Positions 27,849-38,780 of a DNA stretch of 64,000 bases are shown here, piece after piece. The stretch is taken from assembly GCF_000332335.1 (NCBI RefSeq), contig NZ_KB235948.1, positions 4,351,376 through 4,415,375 of the forward strand, read 5' to 3'. Below the pieces are notes generated by a model. That model ran no database searches and was not told the DNA's origin. It saw only the letters and a list, made by a program, of their open reading frames with translations. Positions within the stretch are counted from its first letter, which is position 1. Every line of letters starts with the position of its first letter. This stretch comes from Kamptonema formosum PCC 10802. GTDB lineage: Bacteria > Cyanobacteriota > Cyanobacteriia > Cyanobacteriales > Oscillatoriaceae. The position numbers and the translations under genes are program-made.

Positions 27849-30491
27849 ATGGTTTGGGAATGGCTTAGAAACGTAGTTAAAACCGTTGCGGATACGGCTA
27901 AGTTTATCCTGGCAGCGCAAATGTATATTCCTGACAGACAAGCAGAAAGCGCACAGCTCACCATCGCAGCCAATAGGGTTCTGGCAGATCGGCGCGATGA
28001 GATGCAGGTGGCGCAGCTGAAGCTCCAGTATTTACAGCAAGCTCAAAATCGAGAGTTTCAGGGATATCTGGCTGAGCCAAGTCGCGAGCAGTCGAAATAT
28101 CTGCCAGATAAAAATCAGGCATTTCTGGCTGAATGGGCAAAACTCAATCAGGAACGGGCGAAAGAGCTGCAAGATTACATTCTGAATGCGCAAATCGTCA
28201 TCTACGAGAAAAATATCGATTTCCAGCAGTGGCGCTTGGAACAAGAGAAAGCCCTCCAATTACAGTTGCTAGAGCTGAACCACCAATTCCAGCGATCGAT
28301 GGCTGCCTACCAGCGGGAAACTTCGCTCAAGGTTATCGAAGAGCAAAAAAGGCTGGAAAACTCCCCGATTTGGCTGGTGGCTTCCGATATCCTCAACTCT
28401 CATGCCGGTGAGGAGATCATTCCCCTGCGGATTTTCTTCGCTCCGCCCAAACTTCAGTTTGAGCCATGTTCCAGCGCCGCGAATGCCGGCAGCGGCTTCC
28501 CAGATATTGAGCTGACTCTGGCGGAAGGATTGCGGAATTTTTTCCTGGAGTATTCCGACAGAGGCAGGGCGCTTGACTTTATGGGGGGGGCTTGGGTGAG
28601 CAAGAGCTATCACAGCGAAGCCAGTATCAAAGCCCTGTTTTCCGCCCTGAAATCTGAGCCGACTTTGGTGCTAGAATCAGAAGTGGATGGGGATTATCTG
28701 AATTTCCGGGTCGCTTACTGGAGTTTGAATTGGCCCAAATATCGCTATCGCCCGGCGATCTCCCGGCTGCCTTACCGCCATATCCTGCATGAAGCGGCAA
28801 AGGCTCGCGCCCGCAAGTGGCCAGAAACGCGGGCCTGGCTGATAGCTGCCGGTGAGAAACCGGAGGAAGTTGACCGGCTTTTTGGCGGGGACAGTCTGAA
28901 AAATTGGGAAATTTTGCAGCGGGAGGAGCGATTGAGGGAAGCGGGGATTGATGCTGAGAACCTTGAACTCAACTATATTGTCAGCAAGAAAGATTGTGAG
29001 GATCTGTGCCAGTTTTTAATCGTCTACCACTGTTTGTTTGCTGGCTTGGTGGCGGATGAATACTTCCTCTTTGAGTACAATCTGCCGCCGGTGCTGCCGC
29101 AGTTGCTCCCTGCCTTAACTCAACAGGTGCCAGACACGGAAGCCGTGCGGGAGATCATTAAAGGGGCTCTCCTTTATTATCACAAAATTTTTGAGGTGCT
29201 GTCAAGCCAGCGGTCGGCTTTAGTGCTAGAACTGTCTCTGGATTTGGCGCGAAATTTGGCCCATTTGCCGGAAAAAGTGTGGGCGAAGGAGGAAGTGATT
29301 TACTCGGTGCAATCCTGGCTGAAACTGCACGGTTTTGCGCAACATCAGGGGTGGGAGGCAATGCTTGATGACCTCCATTCGGCTCTGACTGTCGCGGATC
29401 TGGCTTATGTCGAGAAACTGAATGAGTGTCTGGAGGCAATTGGGGAAAGCCGCCGGCTCAGCGTCATAGATGCCTGCTACAATCGAGGGGTTAGCCGGTT
29501 CGAGCAGGGAGAGTATAAAGCGGCAATCCCGGATTTTAACCAGGCGATTCAGCTGAATCCCCAGTGGGCTGATGCCTTCTACAACCGGGGGCTGGCTTAC
29601 GCACAATTGGGGCAGTACCAGAAGGCAATTGAAGACTATAGCGCAGCGCTCCAGATTCATCCGAACTCGGCACCAGTTTACTGCAATCGCGGCTATGCCT
29701 ATTACAAATTGGGGCAGCACGAGCCTGCGATTGCTGACTACGATCTGGCTTTGAGTAGCAATCCAAATTTGGCAGAAGCGGCTAAAAACCGGGAGATTGT
29801 TCAGGGCGTCTGGGATGAGTTAAAGCGCAAAGAAGAGGAGCGCAAGTGCCGGTTGGAAAATGCCTCCGTCGCTCACACCCTCGCCGGGCATTCCAGCGAC
29901 GTTAATTGCCTCGCCATCAGCCCGGATGGGCAGACACTCGTGAGTGCCAGTTGGGACAGCACTGTCAAGGTTTGGCAGTTGAGTACAGGGAAGGAATTGC
30001 GCACCCTCACCGGGCATTCCAGCTCCGTTCATTCCCTCGCCATCAGCCCGGATGGGCAGAGGCTCGCCAGTGGCAGCGCTGACAAAACTGTCAAGATTTG
30101 GCAGTTGAGTACAGGGGAGGAATTGCGCACCCTCAGCGGGCATTCCAGTTACATTCATTCCCTCGCCATCAGCCCGGATGGGCAGACGCTCGTGAGTGGC
30201 AGTGGTGACAGGACTATCAAGATTTGGCAGTTGAGTACAGGGCAGGAACTGCGCACCCTCACCGGGCATTCCAACAGCGTTATTTCCCTCGCCATTAGCC
30301 CGGATGGGCAGACGCTCGCCAGTGGCAGTTGCGACAGCACTGTCAAGTTTTGGCAGTTGAATACAGGGGAGGAATTGCGCACCCTCACCGGGCATTCCCA
30401 CTACGTTTATTCCCTCGCCATCAGTCCGGATGGGCAGACGCTCGTGAGTGGCAGTGCTGACAAGACTATCAAGATTTGGCGAGTGGTATGA
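27849..30491 (+). CDS. Coiled-coil / unknown domain / TPR / 5xWD40 protein, paralog B
   Basis: The 880 residues run from ATG 27849 (MVWEWLRNVVKTV), with GGAGG 4 nt upstream. It has the same architecture as paralog A: coiled coil, unnamed domain (NSPIWLVASD, PLRIFFAPPK, VAYWSLNWPKYRY, LVADEYFLFEYN), three TPRs (about 530-655) and WD40 repeats from about 673. Only five WD units are visible, against seven in A, and the frame ends at IKIWRVV. The propeller may be completed differently or the repeat number may vary freely. Function unknown. Confidence 0.85.
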   Translation: MVWEWLRNVVKTVADTAKFILAAQMYIPDRQAESAQLTIAANRVLADRRDEMQVAQLKLQYLQQAQNREFQGYLAEPSREQSKYLPDKNQAFLAEWAKLNQERAKELQDYILNAQIVIYEKNIDFQQWRLEQEKALQLQLLELNHQFQRSMAAYQRETSLKVIEEQKRLENSPIWLVASDILNSHAGEEIIPLRIFFAPPKLQFEPCSSAANAGSGFPDIELTLAEGLRNFFLEYSDRGRALDFMGGAWVSKSYHSEASIKALFSALKSEPTLVLESEVDGDYLNFRVAYWSLNWPKYRYRPAISRLPYRHILHEAAKARARKWPETRAWLIAAGEKPEEVDRLFGGDSLKNWEILQREERLREAGIDAENLELNYIVSKKDCEDLCQFLIVYHCLFAGLVADEYFLFEYNLPPVLPQLLPALTQQVPDTEAVREIIKGALLYYHKIFEVLSSQRSALVLELSLDLARNLAHLPEKVWAKEEVIYSVQSWLKLHGFAQHQGWEAMLDDLHSALTVADLAYVEKLNECLEAIGESRRLSVIDACYNRGVSRFEQGEYKAAIPDFNQAIQLNPQWADAFYNRGLAYAQLGQYQKAIEDYSAALQIHPNSAPVYCNRGYAYYKLGQHEPAIADYDLALSSNPNLAEAAKNREIVQGVWDELKRKEEERKCRLENASVAHTLAGHSSDVNCLAISPDGQTLVSASWDSTVKVWQLSTGKELRTLTGHSSSVHSLAISPDGQRLASGSADKTVKIWQLSTGEELRTLSGHSSYIHSLAISPDGQTLVSGSGDRTIKIWQLSTGQELRTLTGHSNSVISLAISPDGQTLASGSCDSTVKFWQLNTGEELRTLTGHSHYVYSLAISPDGQTLVSGSADKTIKIWRVV

Positions 30492-30545
30492 GAGGGCACC
30501 AATTTTGAACGCGGACAAGTGAGCGGGCTAAAGGTAATACAGTCA

Positions 30546-30780
30546 GGTTCTGAAACCAGGGTTCTTAAAGAAACTTGGTTTTTTGATGTTCACCGGCATT
30601 CTGTGGGGGTGGGGGCTTTCAGTAGTGCCGTACATGCCAGAAACCCGGTTTCTTAAAGAAACCGGGTTTCTCAGTACCTCACAAAGGATGAAAACCGCTA
30701 TATATTCTTCCTTTTGTGGCAGCGATTGCGGGCTTGCCCCGCTCCTACGAATGTATGCCAGCATTGCAGCACCGGCATTC
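30546..30780. repeat. GAAACCGGGTTTC palindromes and a CGGGC-TTGCCCCG repeat
   Basis: A diverged palindrome lies at 30548-30580 and a near-perfect one at 30637-30672 (AGAAACCCGGTTTCTTAAAG, then AAACCGGGTTTCT). A TTTGTGGCAGCGATTGCGGG unit related to the 26592 repeats follows at about 30711. The remainder of the gap to the next gene shows nothing. Confidence 0.75.
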
Positions 30781-30883
30781 CCTAGCGGTAGGCGCGGAAA
30801 AATCCGCCCCCTCCCCATTAACGGGGAGAGGGTAGGGGTGCCAGGTTCTGCGAGTGGGATTCTAAAAAATCAGGAGCGATCTG

Positions 30884-31864
<981 letters not shown>

Positions 31865-32112
31865 TTAACTGTGCTGAAACTGTGCTGACTCTCTCTAGGA
31901 TCTCACAAAACGCTCCCCAAGATCACTCCTTTTTTGCCGCACCGGCGGGCTGTAAAGGTGCGCCGGTGACTGGCGCGGAAGCCAATCTCGATCGGGATTC
32001 GCCCAGAACCTTTACTCCGTCTGGGTTCTAGACCTATCCCGATCGAGGGGCGGGGAGGGAGCCGGTGCCGGTGTGTTTCATCTCCATACAGCCGGCACCC
32101 AGCGCCAGCATC

Positions 32113-32231
32113 TATAGCAGTATGCACTTAGGTTAGGACATTCTATCGAGAGGCCCGGCGTTAGCGCTACGCCGTACCTACGCCTTTTTCCCTAGGTCAC
32201 TGATGTCCTAAGCAATATGACTGCTGCTATA
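32113..32231. mobile_element. MITE-like element (119 bp)
   Basis: The ends are TATAGCAGTATGCACTTAGG and the inverse CAATATGACTGCTGCTATA. A GGCGTTAGCGCTACGCC palindrome is in the middle. It is shorter than its relatives. The surrounding spacer (31850-32660) is otherwise non-coding. Confidence 0.75.
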
Positions 32232-32373
32232 TCTATAGAACTGAGAGACTCGCCACAACTATCGCCCGCAAACCCCCTGTGATCGAGCCGGTGCCGGTGG
32301 TAGCACCCACCGCCGGCGAGAAGCAGTCGCTGCCGGTGTCTCGCCGGCGGTATCCCCGCGACTTCTATTCGGT

Positions 32374-32411
32374 ACTGAGAAACCCGGTTTCTGAAAGAAA
32401 CCGAGTTTCTG
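32374..32411. repeat. GAAACCCGGTTTC palindrome
   Basis: GAGAAACCCGGTTTCTGAAA then GAAACCGAGTTTCT is a member of the dispersed family. Nearby are GCCGGTGCCGGTGG-type runs at about 32287 and a CGCCGGCGAG pair. Confidence 0.75.
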
Positions 32412-32589
32412 GGGCGCACTTCCTTCAACTGAAAACCGCTATAACTCAACCGGCACCCCGGATGCCGGCCCACACCCCGACCTTATATGCCCGCAACTTT
32501 TCCATTATCTATATCTTACCGCAACCCCACAACTTTGTGCTATGTTTTTCAAAAAATCTGTCACAATCAACCGTCATATTTAACAGGAA

Positions 32590-32645
32590 ATTGCCTAACT
32601 TCCTCCCCCTCGCCGCAGGCGGCGAGGGGGCTGGGGTGCCGGGGG
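32590..32645. repeat. CCCTCGCCGC/GCGGCGAGGG hairpin
   Basis: CCCCCTCGCCGCAGGCGGCG then AGGGGG forms a strong stem just beyond the ldh stop (minus strand). On the minus strand it is followed by GAGGAAGTTAGGCAATTTCC without a T-run, so it is at best an imperfect terminator. Confidence 0.4.
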
Positions 32646-32660
32646 AAAACCGGCAGCCCC

Positions 32661-33665
32661 TCACAACTGTAGAGACGCAATAATTTCCCGCATAACCTCA
32701 GCGGAATGCTGCAGCTGCAGTTCCTCAGCCGGAGTCAGAGAGAGATTGAGCACCCGCGTCACACCCTGCCGGTTCACCACCGCCGGCAGACTCAGACAGA
32801 CATCATAAATCCCGTGAGCGCCATTCATCAAAGTGCTCACCGTCAGAACCCGGTTTTGATTGCCAAAAATCGCCTTCACAATTTCCGTCACCCCCAGCCC
32901 GATAGCGTAACTCGTCGCCCCTTTGCGCTGGATAATCTCGTAAGCGGCATTCTTCACCCCCTCAAAAATAGGCTCCAGCAGGTCACGATCCTCCTTCGAG
33001 CCATCTTCCAATAACCGCATTCCCGAGATATTCACTTTGCTCCACACCGGCACCTCACTGTCTCCATGTTCCCCTATAATATAAGCGTGGATGCTGCGCG
33101 AGTCAAGCTGCATTTTCTCAGCCAGCATATAGCGGAAGCGAGCCGTATCCAGCACCGTACCCGAACCGAAAACCCGATTGGCTGGCAGCCCAGACAGCTT
33201 CAGAGAAACATAGGTCATAATATCCACCGGATTAGTCACCAAAAGCAAAATCGCATTCGGGCAATACTCAACCACTTCCGGAATCAGCTGTTTGAATATT
33301 TCCACATTGCGCTGCACCAGATTCAACCGGCTTTCCCCTGCCTTCTGCTTAGCGCCGGCGGTAAGAATAACAATATCCGGGTCATCACTCTCCGCCAAAC
33401 TCCCCCCGCGCACCGTTACCGGCTCAAGGAAAGGCAGCCCGTGCAGCAAATCCATCACCTCTCCTTGCAGCTTATCCTGATTCACATCCACCAGCAACAT
33501 TTCATTGAAAGTATTCTGAATCAGCATCGAGTAGGCGCAAGCCATCCCCACCTGGCCGGTGCCCACAATCACCCCCTTCAGCGGGCGGCGATATCCCCTC
33601 CATTCTTGACTGTCCGCAACCGTAGCCATAAACAGCTTTTCCAACATATATTTATTCTCTAACAT
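32661..33665 (-). CDS. ldh: L-lactate dehydrogenase
   Basis: This 334-residue NAD-dependent LDH/MDH-family enzyme interconverts pyruvate and lactate, allowing fermentation in darkness. The Rossmann motif is [23 protein letters not shown] is the mobile loop; [10 protein letters not shown] and the catalytic His in [12 protein letters not shown] follow. GQ before VG in the loop and the AKQKAGESR motif favour lactate over malate dehydrogenase. The N-terminus could start at ATG 33665, 33647 or 33629; none has a strong ribosome site. Confidence 0.93.
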   Translation of the reverse strand: MLENKYMLEKLFMATVADSQEWRGYRRPLKGVIVGTGQVGMACAYSMLIQNTFNEMLLVDVNQDKLQGEVMDLLHGLPFLEPVTVRGGSLAESDDPDIVILTAGAKQKAGESRLNLVQRNVEIFKQLIPEVVEYCPNAILLLVTNPVDIMTYVSLKLSGLPANRVFGSGTVLDTARFRYMLAEKMQLDSRSIHAYIIGEHGDSEVPVWSKVNISGMRLLEDGSKEDRDLLEPIFEGVKNAAYEIIQRKGATSYAIGLGVTEIVKAIFGNQNRVLTVSTLMNGAHGIYDVCLSLPAVVNRQGVTRVLNLSLTPAEELQLQHSAEVMREIIASLQL

Positions 33666-33777
33666 CCGCGATATGCTATAATTACAATAGGCAAATTATC
33701 CCCTATTGCCATCCCTCTTCAGGAATAAAAAAAGCCCCTGTCTCCCCACTCACCCTATACGCATCCTTTCCGAAAAT

Positions 33778-33812
33778 AAAGAAACCAGGTTTATTGAACA
33801 AACCTGGTTTCT
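33778..33812. repeat. Diverged GAAACCAGGTTT palindrome
   Basis: AAGAAACCAGGTTTATTGAA then CAAACCTGGTTTCT is a complete inverted pair of the dispersed family. It sits upstream of ldh and downstream of ppsA. Confidence 0.65.
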
Positions 33813-33841
33813 GAGGCTGAAAATCGATTATCCAGAGAAAA

Positions 33842-34003
33842 ATTGCCCTAACTGCGGGGTGAGCCGGTCGGGCTAAAGCCCAACTACAAACCTTTTCAAG
33901 TCAGAGGCTGGGAGCGAGAGAAAAACTTGCCCAACTGCGGGGGTGCGGTAGGGCTAAAGCCCAACTACAAACCTTTTCAAGTCAGAGGCTGGGAGCGAGA
34001 GAA
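33842..34003. repeat. About 84-bp direct duplication with GGGCTAAAGCCC core
   Basis: Two copies of TGCCC-AACTGCGGGG, then GGGCTAAAGCCCAACTACAA, ACCTTTTCAAGTCAGAGGCT and GGGAGCGAGAGAAAA lie head to tail. Each contains one unit of the GGGCT/AGCCC family, showing how such units can spread by duplication of flanking DNA. Confidence 0.75.
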
Positions 34004-34123
34004 AAGAACCTCTTTCTCCCCCCTCTCCCACAAGGGGAGAGGGGGGCTGGGGGGGTGAGGGGCTTTTGCTGTGGTCACATACCCAAGAGGGGCTGGAGTT
34101 GGGGTGCCTGCTCCCTCCTAAGT

Positions 34124-36661
34124 TTATTGCACCTTAGCGATCTCCTCGATCAAACCCATTGCCGAACTCGACTCCTCGACCTGAGCGATATTCAGCAAAG
34201 TCTTCATCACAGAATCCGGGTTCAAACTAATCGAATCAATCCCCTGCTCAACCAAGAAGCGGGCAAACTCAGGATAGTCACTCGGCGCTTGACCGCAAAT
34301 CCCTATCTTGCGCCCGTATTTCTTAGCCGCCTTAATCGCAATCTGCACCATCCGCTTCACCGCCTCATTGCGCTCATCAAAGATGTGCGCCACCAAAGCC
34401 GAATCGCGGTCTAGCCCCAACGTCAGCTGAGTCAAGTCATTCGACCCAATCGAGAACCCATCAAACACCTTGCTGAAGTCATCAGCAAAAATGACATTGC
34501 TGGGAATCTCGCACATCACATAAACCTGCAACCCATTCTTGCCCCGCTCCAAGCCATGTTTGGCCATTTCAGCCAGCACCTTGCGCCCCTCATCCGGCGT
34601 GCGGCAGAAAGGAATCATCGGGATAACATTCGTCAAACCCATTTCATCCCGCACCCGCTTCAGCGCCTCGCACTCCAGAGCGAAAGCCGCACTGTAGTTT
34701 GGATCGCAGTAGCGAGAAGCGCCGCGCCAGCCAATCATCGGGTTTTCTTCATGGGGTTCAAACTGACGCCCGCCGAGAAGATTGGCGTACTCATTGCTCT
34801 TGAAATCCGACAGGCGCACAACCACCGGATTCGGATAGAACGCAGCCCCAATCCGCCCAATCCCGTGAGCCAGCTTGTCCACAAAGAACAGCGGCTTGTT
34901 TTGATAAAGTGCCGTCAGCTGCGCGATTTCAGCCTTGACCAGCTCGTCTTCGAGCGTGTCGTAGTGCACCAAAGCCAGCGGGTGGACTTGAATGTGGTTA
35001 GTAATAATAAATTCCAAGCGAGCCAGCCCCACGCCATCGCAGGGAATAGCAGCCAGACTGAACGCTTCCTCTGGATTCCCCACATTCATCAGGATTTGGG
35101 TGCGGGTGCGGGGCAGATTTTTCAGGGTCGTTTCCTGCACTTCAAAAGGCAGCAAGCCGGCATAAACCCGTCCTTCTTCCCCTTCCGCACAGGACACCGT
35201 TACCTCTTGTCCCGTCTTGATAACCTTGGTGGCGTCGCCGCAGCCTACAATCGCTGGGATGCCCATTTCCCGCGCAATAATTGCCGCGTGACAGGTGCGC
35301 CCCCCTTGATTGGTGATAATGGCGCTCGCCTTTTTCATGATTGGCTCCCAGTCGGGGTCTGTTTTGTTTGTCACCAAAACTTCACCCGCTTGGAAAAGGT
35401 CGATTTTGTTTACATTCAAAATCACCCTGGCTTGACCCTGACCGATCATTTCGCCAACAGCGCGACCCCGAACCAGGACTTCGCTTGTCCCTTGCAGCCG
35501 GTAAGTGCGCAGGACGCTCGCCGCTTTTTGGGACTGCACCGTTTCTGGACGAGCTTGCACCACAAATAGCTGGTTCGTGATGCCGTCTTTCGCCCACTCA
35601 ATGTCCATCGGCGTGTAGGTGCCGCGCACTTGCGAGTAGTGATCCTCAATTAGGCACGCCCAGTTGGCAAGCTGGAGAATTTCCTCCTCAGTGAGGGCGT
35701 ATTGACTGCGCTCCTCCGCCGGCACGGACACGTTCTTGGTGTACTTGGAGCCGCCGATATCATAGACCATTTTGATATCTTTGCTGCCCAGGCGTTTGTC
35801 TAAAATTGGGCGGAAACCTTGTTTGAGAGTCGGTTTAAAAACAAAGTATTCATCCGGGTTTACTGCCCCTTGGACGACATTTTCGCCCAACCCGTATGCT
35901 GCGGTGATTAAAGCGGCATTTCGGAAGCCGGTTTCTGTGTCAATGGAGAACATGACCCCAGAGCAGGCTAAGTCGGAGCGCACCATTTTCTGGACGCCGA
36001 CAGAGAGGGCAACTTCAAAGTGGTCGAAGTTTCGGTTCTGCCGGTAGGAAATCGCCCGGTCAGTAAACAGGGAGGCAAAGCACCGGTGGCAGGCTTCCAA
36101 AACCCCTTGGACGCCAGAGACGTTCAGATAGGTTTCCTGCTGCCCCGCAAAGCTGGCATCAGGCAGGTCTTCTGCAGTAGCGCTGGAGCGCACTGCTACA
36201 TCGATCTCCTGAGAGAACTGCTCGCACTGCTCTTGGTAATCTGGCCCTACCCCCTCGCACAGCTGGGATTTATTGCCATAGCGCTGGCACAACTTCAGGT
36301 AAGCTGTCGCGATAGCCGACTGCAGTTCCGGGGGGAATGGCGTGTTGAGAATCAAGTTGCGAGCTTGCTTGCCCCGTTCGCGCAGGTTGTTGACGTCCTC
36401 CACGTCCAGGTCAGCAAACAGCCGGCGCAGTTTCTCCTGCAAGCCAGCTTTCTCGATAAAGTAGCGGTAAGCGTAGGCTGTGGTGGCAAAGCCGGTGGGA
36501 ACACGGATTCCCTTGGATGTCAGTTGCTGAATCATTTCTCCCAAGGAAGCGTTCTTGCCGCCCACCCAGGAGATATCCGCTAGCCCGACTTCCTCGAACC
36601 AAAGCACCAAGGCTTGCTCTTTGGCCTGTTGGGATGTTTGTTCTGGAGCTGTTGTGACCAT
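34124..36661 (-). CDS. ppsA: Phosphoenolpyruvate synthase
   Basis: This 845-residue enzyme converts pyruvate, ATP and water to PEP, AMP and phosphate (gluconeogenesis). The N-terminal nucleotide-binding domain has GGKNASLGEM and VRSSATAEDLPDASFAGQQ. The swivelling domain has the phospho-histidine motif GGRTCHAAIIARE. The C-terminal TIM barrel ends with the catalytic Cys in GICGQAPSD. A domain at about 520-600 (TRTQILMNVGNPEEAF) is as in cyanobacterial PpsA. ATG 36661. Monocistronic. Confidence 0.95.
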   Translation of the reverse strand: MVTTAPEQTSQQAKEQALVLWFEEVGLADISWVGGKNASLGEMIQQLTSKGIRVPTGFATTAYAYRYFIEKAGLQEKLRRLFADLDVEDVNNLRERGKQARNLILNTPFPPELQSAIATAYLKLCQRYGNKSQLCEGVGPDYQEQCEQFSQEIDVAVRSSATAEDLPDASFAGQQETYLNVSGVQGVLEACHRCFASLFTDRAISYRQNRNFDHFEVALSVGVQKMVRSDLACSGVMFSIDTETGFRNAALITAAYGLGENVVQGAVNPDEYFVFKPTLKQGFRPILDKRLGSKDIKMVYDIGGSKYTKNVSVPAEERSQYALTEEEILQLANWACLIEDHYSQVRGTYTPMDIEWAKDGITNQLFVVQARPETVQSQKAASVLRTYRLQGTSEVLVRGRAVGEMIGQGQARVILNVNKIDLFQAGEVLVTNKTDPDWEPIMKKASAIITNQGGRTCHAAIIAREMGIPAIVGCGDATKVIKTGQEVTVSCAEGEEGRVYAGLLPFEVQETTLKNLPRTRTQILMNVGNPEEAFSLAAIPCDGVGLARLEFIITNHIQVHPLALVHYDTLEDELVKAEIAQLTALYQNKPLFFVDKLAHGIGRIGAAFYPNPVVVRLSDFKSNEYANLLGGRQFEPHEENPMIGWRGASRYCDPNYSAAFALECEALKRVRDEMGLTNVIPMIPFCRTPDEGRKVLAEMAKHGLERGKNGLQVYVMCEIPSNVIFADDFSKVFDGFSIGSNDLTQLTLGLDRDSALVAHIFDERNEAVKRMVQIAIKAAKKYGRKIGICGQAPSDYPEFARFLVEQGIDSISLNPDSVMKTLLNIAQVEESSSAMGLIEEIAKVQ

Positions 36662-36715
36662 AGGTTTTGTACCTCTAACCTTAGTCTCTCTTTTAGTTTA
36701 GCAAAGAAATCCCAT

Positions 36716-36756
36716 CTGACGTTATCTTTTATTTTAATTTTTATAACTTACGTCAG
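36716..36756. promoter_or_regulatory. CTGACGT / ACGTCAG inverted repeat upstream of ppsA
   Basis: Perfect 7-bp half-sites at 36716-36722 and 36750-36756 flank a very AT-rich 27 bp that contains TATAAAAATT on the ppsA strand. It lies 55-95 bp before the ppsA ATG. This could be an operator overlapping the promoter; the regulator is unknown. Confidence 0.35.
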
Positions 36757-37431
36757 CAATTTCTCTGAGCGGTTTCTAAAGTAATTGTTAAGACCAGCAG
36801 GGGGTGAGAAACCGGGTTTCTTTTGCTGAGTCAACTGATATGTAATGGCCCACATCCGTAGGGGCAGCACATTCACGGAGACTGCCTCCGGTTTCTGGCT
36901 CCTTTACTTTTCTTTATAAACACTCTCTCAGGAATCTGGCTGCAGTCCTATCCCTGTGAGCCCCTGTGATTTAACTCCTCGCCGAGGTGAAGCTGCATCC
37001 CCGGACTTTCGCAACAGATGTGTTGTTTATGTCGGGAGATTAAGCCCCCTCCTGCCACCGCCGGTGGCTCACAGGGGATTTCAGATTTGACGATTTTCGA
37101 TTCCCAATGCCGGCGCATCTTCTTTGTGCAAAAAGGAAGTTACCCCGCAGGGGCGTCTCCGGGCTGAGCGCCCCAGAGGCGCTCCACCCCCCCCGGCGGA
37201 GGCAGAAGGGTGAATTCACCCTTCCCCCTGCCTCCCTAGAGATCGGAAATCACTTACAAGCAAGGATCTAGATCACATTAGATCCCTGTTTCCGATCACC
37301 AAAATTTCACAGAATTGTCACTCTCCCGGCCAGGTTTCGATCACTGTCTCTTGGGGAGCGCCGATTGATACTGAAACTACAGATGCAGATTGAAAACTCA
37401 GAATGGCCTGAAGAGCCTGGTGGGAAAAAAA
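36757..37431. other. Spacer with minor hairpins
   Basis: A half-copy of the GAAACCGGGTTTC repeat lies at about 36806. A GC-rich palindrome-rich block (GGCGGAGGCAGAAGG, GAATTCACCC) spans 37140-37235. GATCTAGATC-like direct and inverted pairs (GGATCTAGATCACATTAGATCC) lie near 37265. No gene seen. Confidence 0.4.
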
Positions 37432-37710
37432 ATGAAAACTTGGAGCGTTTCTTATCAAGACTGGCTAATCTTAGGAATGCAACTGGACGGAGGATGGGCG
37501 ATCAAGTGCCTGCCACCCAGAAGACACACGGTTGCCACAGACTGGCACGCTCACAAAACTCTGGAGTCTGCTGTTGTCGCCGCTAAACAGTACATTGACC
37601 GCGCTATCGCCCTGTATGTCCTGGCAGACGCCCTCCTCGAACTCTGCGAAGCAGGTAAAATTCAAGATACTGAATGTCAGCGCTTGCTCGTCTCCCTTGG
37701 ATATTGTTAA
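37432..37710 (+). CDS. Small hypothetical protein
   Basis: The 92 residues run from ATG 37432 (MKTWSVSYQDWLILGMQLDG), with GGTGGG 7-12 nt upstream. It has a basic centre (CLPPRRHTVATDWHAHKTLE) and two helices (AAKQYIDRAIALYVLADALL and the C-terminal CQRLLVSLG). Soluble. No family recognised. Confidence 0.55.
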   Translation: MKTWSVSYQDWLILGMQLDGGWAIKCLPPRRHTVATDWHAHKTLESAVVAAKQYIDRAIALYVLADALLELCEAGKIQDTECQRLLVSLGYC

Positions 37711-37985
37711 GCGACATAAGACTTGCACTGACGCCTAGATTTATTTCACCAGCTTTTCTTTGAACTTCACGCACGGGGCAACCCCCTCAAGGGCGCGGGC
37801 CCGCAATCGCACCCGTGGCGTAATGCCGGCGCTATCTGCGACGCTGCAACAGCGCTATTGCCGGCGATGAAGAAATACAAAGCTGTGGATCAGTTTTTAC
37901 GGAAGAAAGGTTGTGCGCTGCGACACTGGCTCAAAAAAGTAGTGGGATCACCATCGCAATTCACCGCTCAATAGGGGCAGGCTAT

Positions 37986-38090
37986 ATGTACCCAGACTCA
38001 CCGCTTATGCCGGTTCTGGAAAAAGACCCCTATGAAGACCTTTGTGCCATGTCGCTGCTTATTGTCTGCTGTGAAGAAAAATCAAACTAG
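37986..38090 (+). CDS. Possible 34-residue small protein
   Basis: ATG 37986 follows AGGGGCAGG. The product is MYPDSPLMPVLEKDPYEDLC then AMSLLIVCCEEKSN. A preceding 35-codon ORF (37867-37974, MKKYKAVDQFLRKKG) ends 11 nt earlier. Both are short and unconfirmed. Confidence 0.25.
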   Translation: MYPDSPLMPVLEKDPYEDLCAMSLLIVCCEEKSN

Positions 38091-38117
38091 AGGTTTAACA
38101 CTCTTTGACCCGGCAAT

Positions 38118-38780
38118 TTACTTAGCCGCTCGCAGTTCCTCGCGCAACATCTTTTGATATACCTCCGGCAAATCCCCCGTCATAGAATTGTCTTCTATGC
38201 CGTACCCCAGACTCGTCCAAGTCCCGGACAGCAGCCGCAACACCTCATTTAATTTTCCCTGGCGCAGCAGCTGTGGGATGTCCGCGCCCCAGGCGTAAGA
38301 ATCGCTCAGCCAACCGTAAACCACGGCATCCTGAAACTCAGGCTCAAAGCTGTAGGACTTCCACCAGAAAAACCCTCCGGGATGCGGGTGATAGTTCCTG
38401 GCTTTCTCTTCCCACGTCGTCGTCAGCATCTGATACCGACCGGCAGCTGTAGTGCAATTATTCTTATTGGGACCGGTGACAATTCTGATGCAGCGGTCAG
38501 GATGCCGGCTCAAATCCGCGACGTACTCACCGCCATACAGGACAGAATAGGGCTGGGAAACATTGGACTCAGCGGCAGAGATGGTTCGCATCAGCGCCCT
38601 CACGTAGGGATCGCCCCCCCGCATCATCAGCGGCGGCAGCTGCTGGCCTGATAGGCCCAGCCGCCTCATCGGCCCACTGCCTGCCTGCCAGTACCACAGC
38701 AGGAACATCACGCCGGCAGCACAGGCGCAGCCTTTCAGGAAACTGTTCAGTGTATTTTCTTTGTCTATCTGTCTCAACAC
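38118..38780 (-). CDS. Membrane-anchored GH104/lysozyme-like muramidase
   Basis: The 220 residues run from GTG 38780 (GGGTGG upstream). An N-terminal hydrophobic helix (GCACAAGVMFLLWYW) anchors or exports it. The rest matches phage-type GH24/GH104 muramidases: LMRTISAAES contains the likely catalytic Glu, and TAAGRYQMLTTTWEE is the typical binding motif. It should cleave peptidoglycan glycan strands on the periplasmic side. The phage-like domain suggests ancient capture; no other phage genes are adjacent. Confidence 0.8.
   Translation of the reverse strand: MLRQIDKENTLNSFLKGCACAAGVMFLLWYWQAGSGPMRRLGLSGQQLPPLMMRGGDPYVRALMRTISAAESNVSQPYSVLYGGEYVADLSRHPDRCIRIVTGPNKNNCTTAAGRYQMLTTTWEEKARNYHPHPGGFFWWKSYSFEPEFQDAVVYGWLSDSYAWGADIPQLLRQGKLNEVLRLLSGTWTSLGYGIEDNSMTGDLPEVYQKMLREELRAAK

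Noticed and set aside
38118-38780. Prophage remnant around the muramidase
   Set aside because: No holin, tail, integrase or att-like repeats nearby; the gene has a bacterial-style membrane anchor and stands alone.
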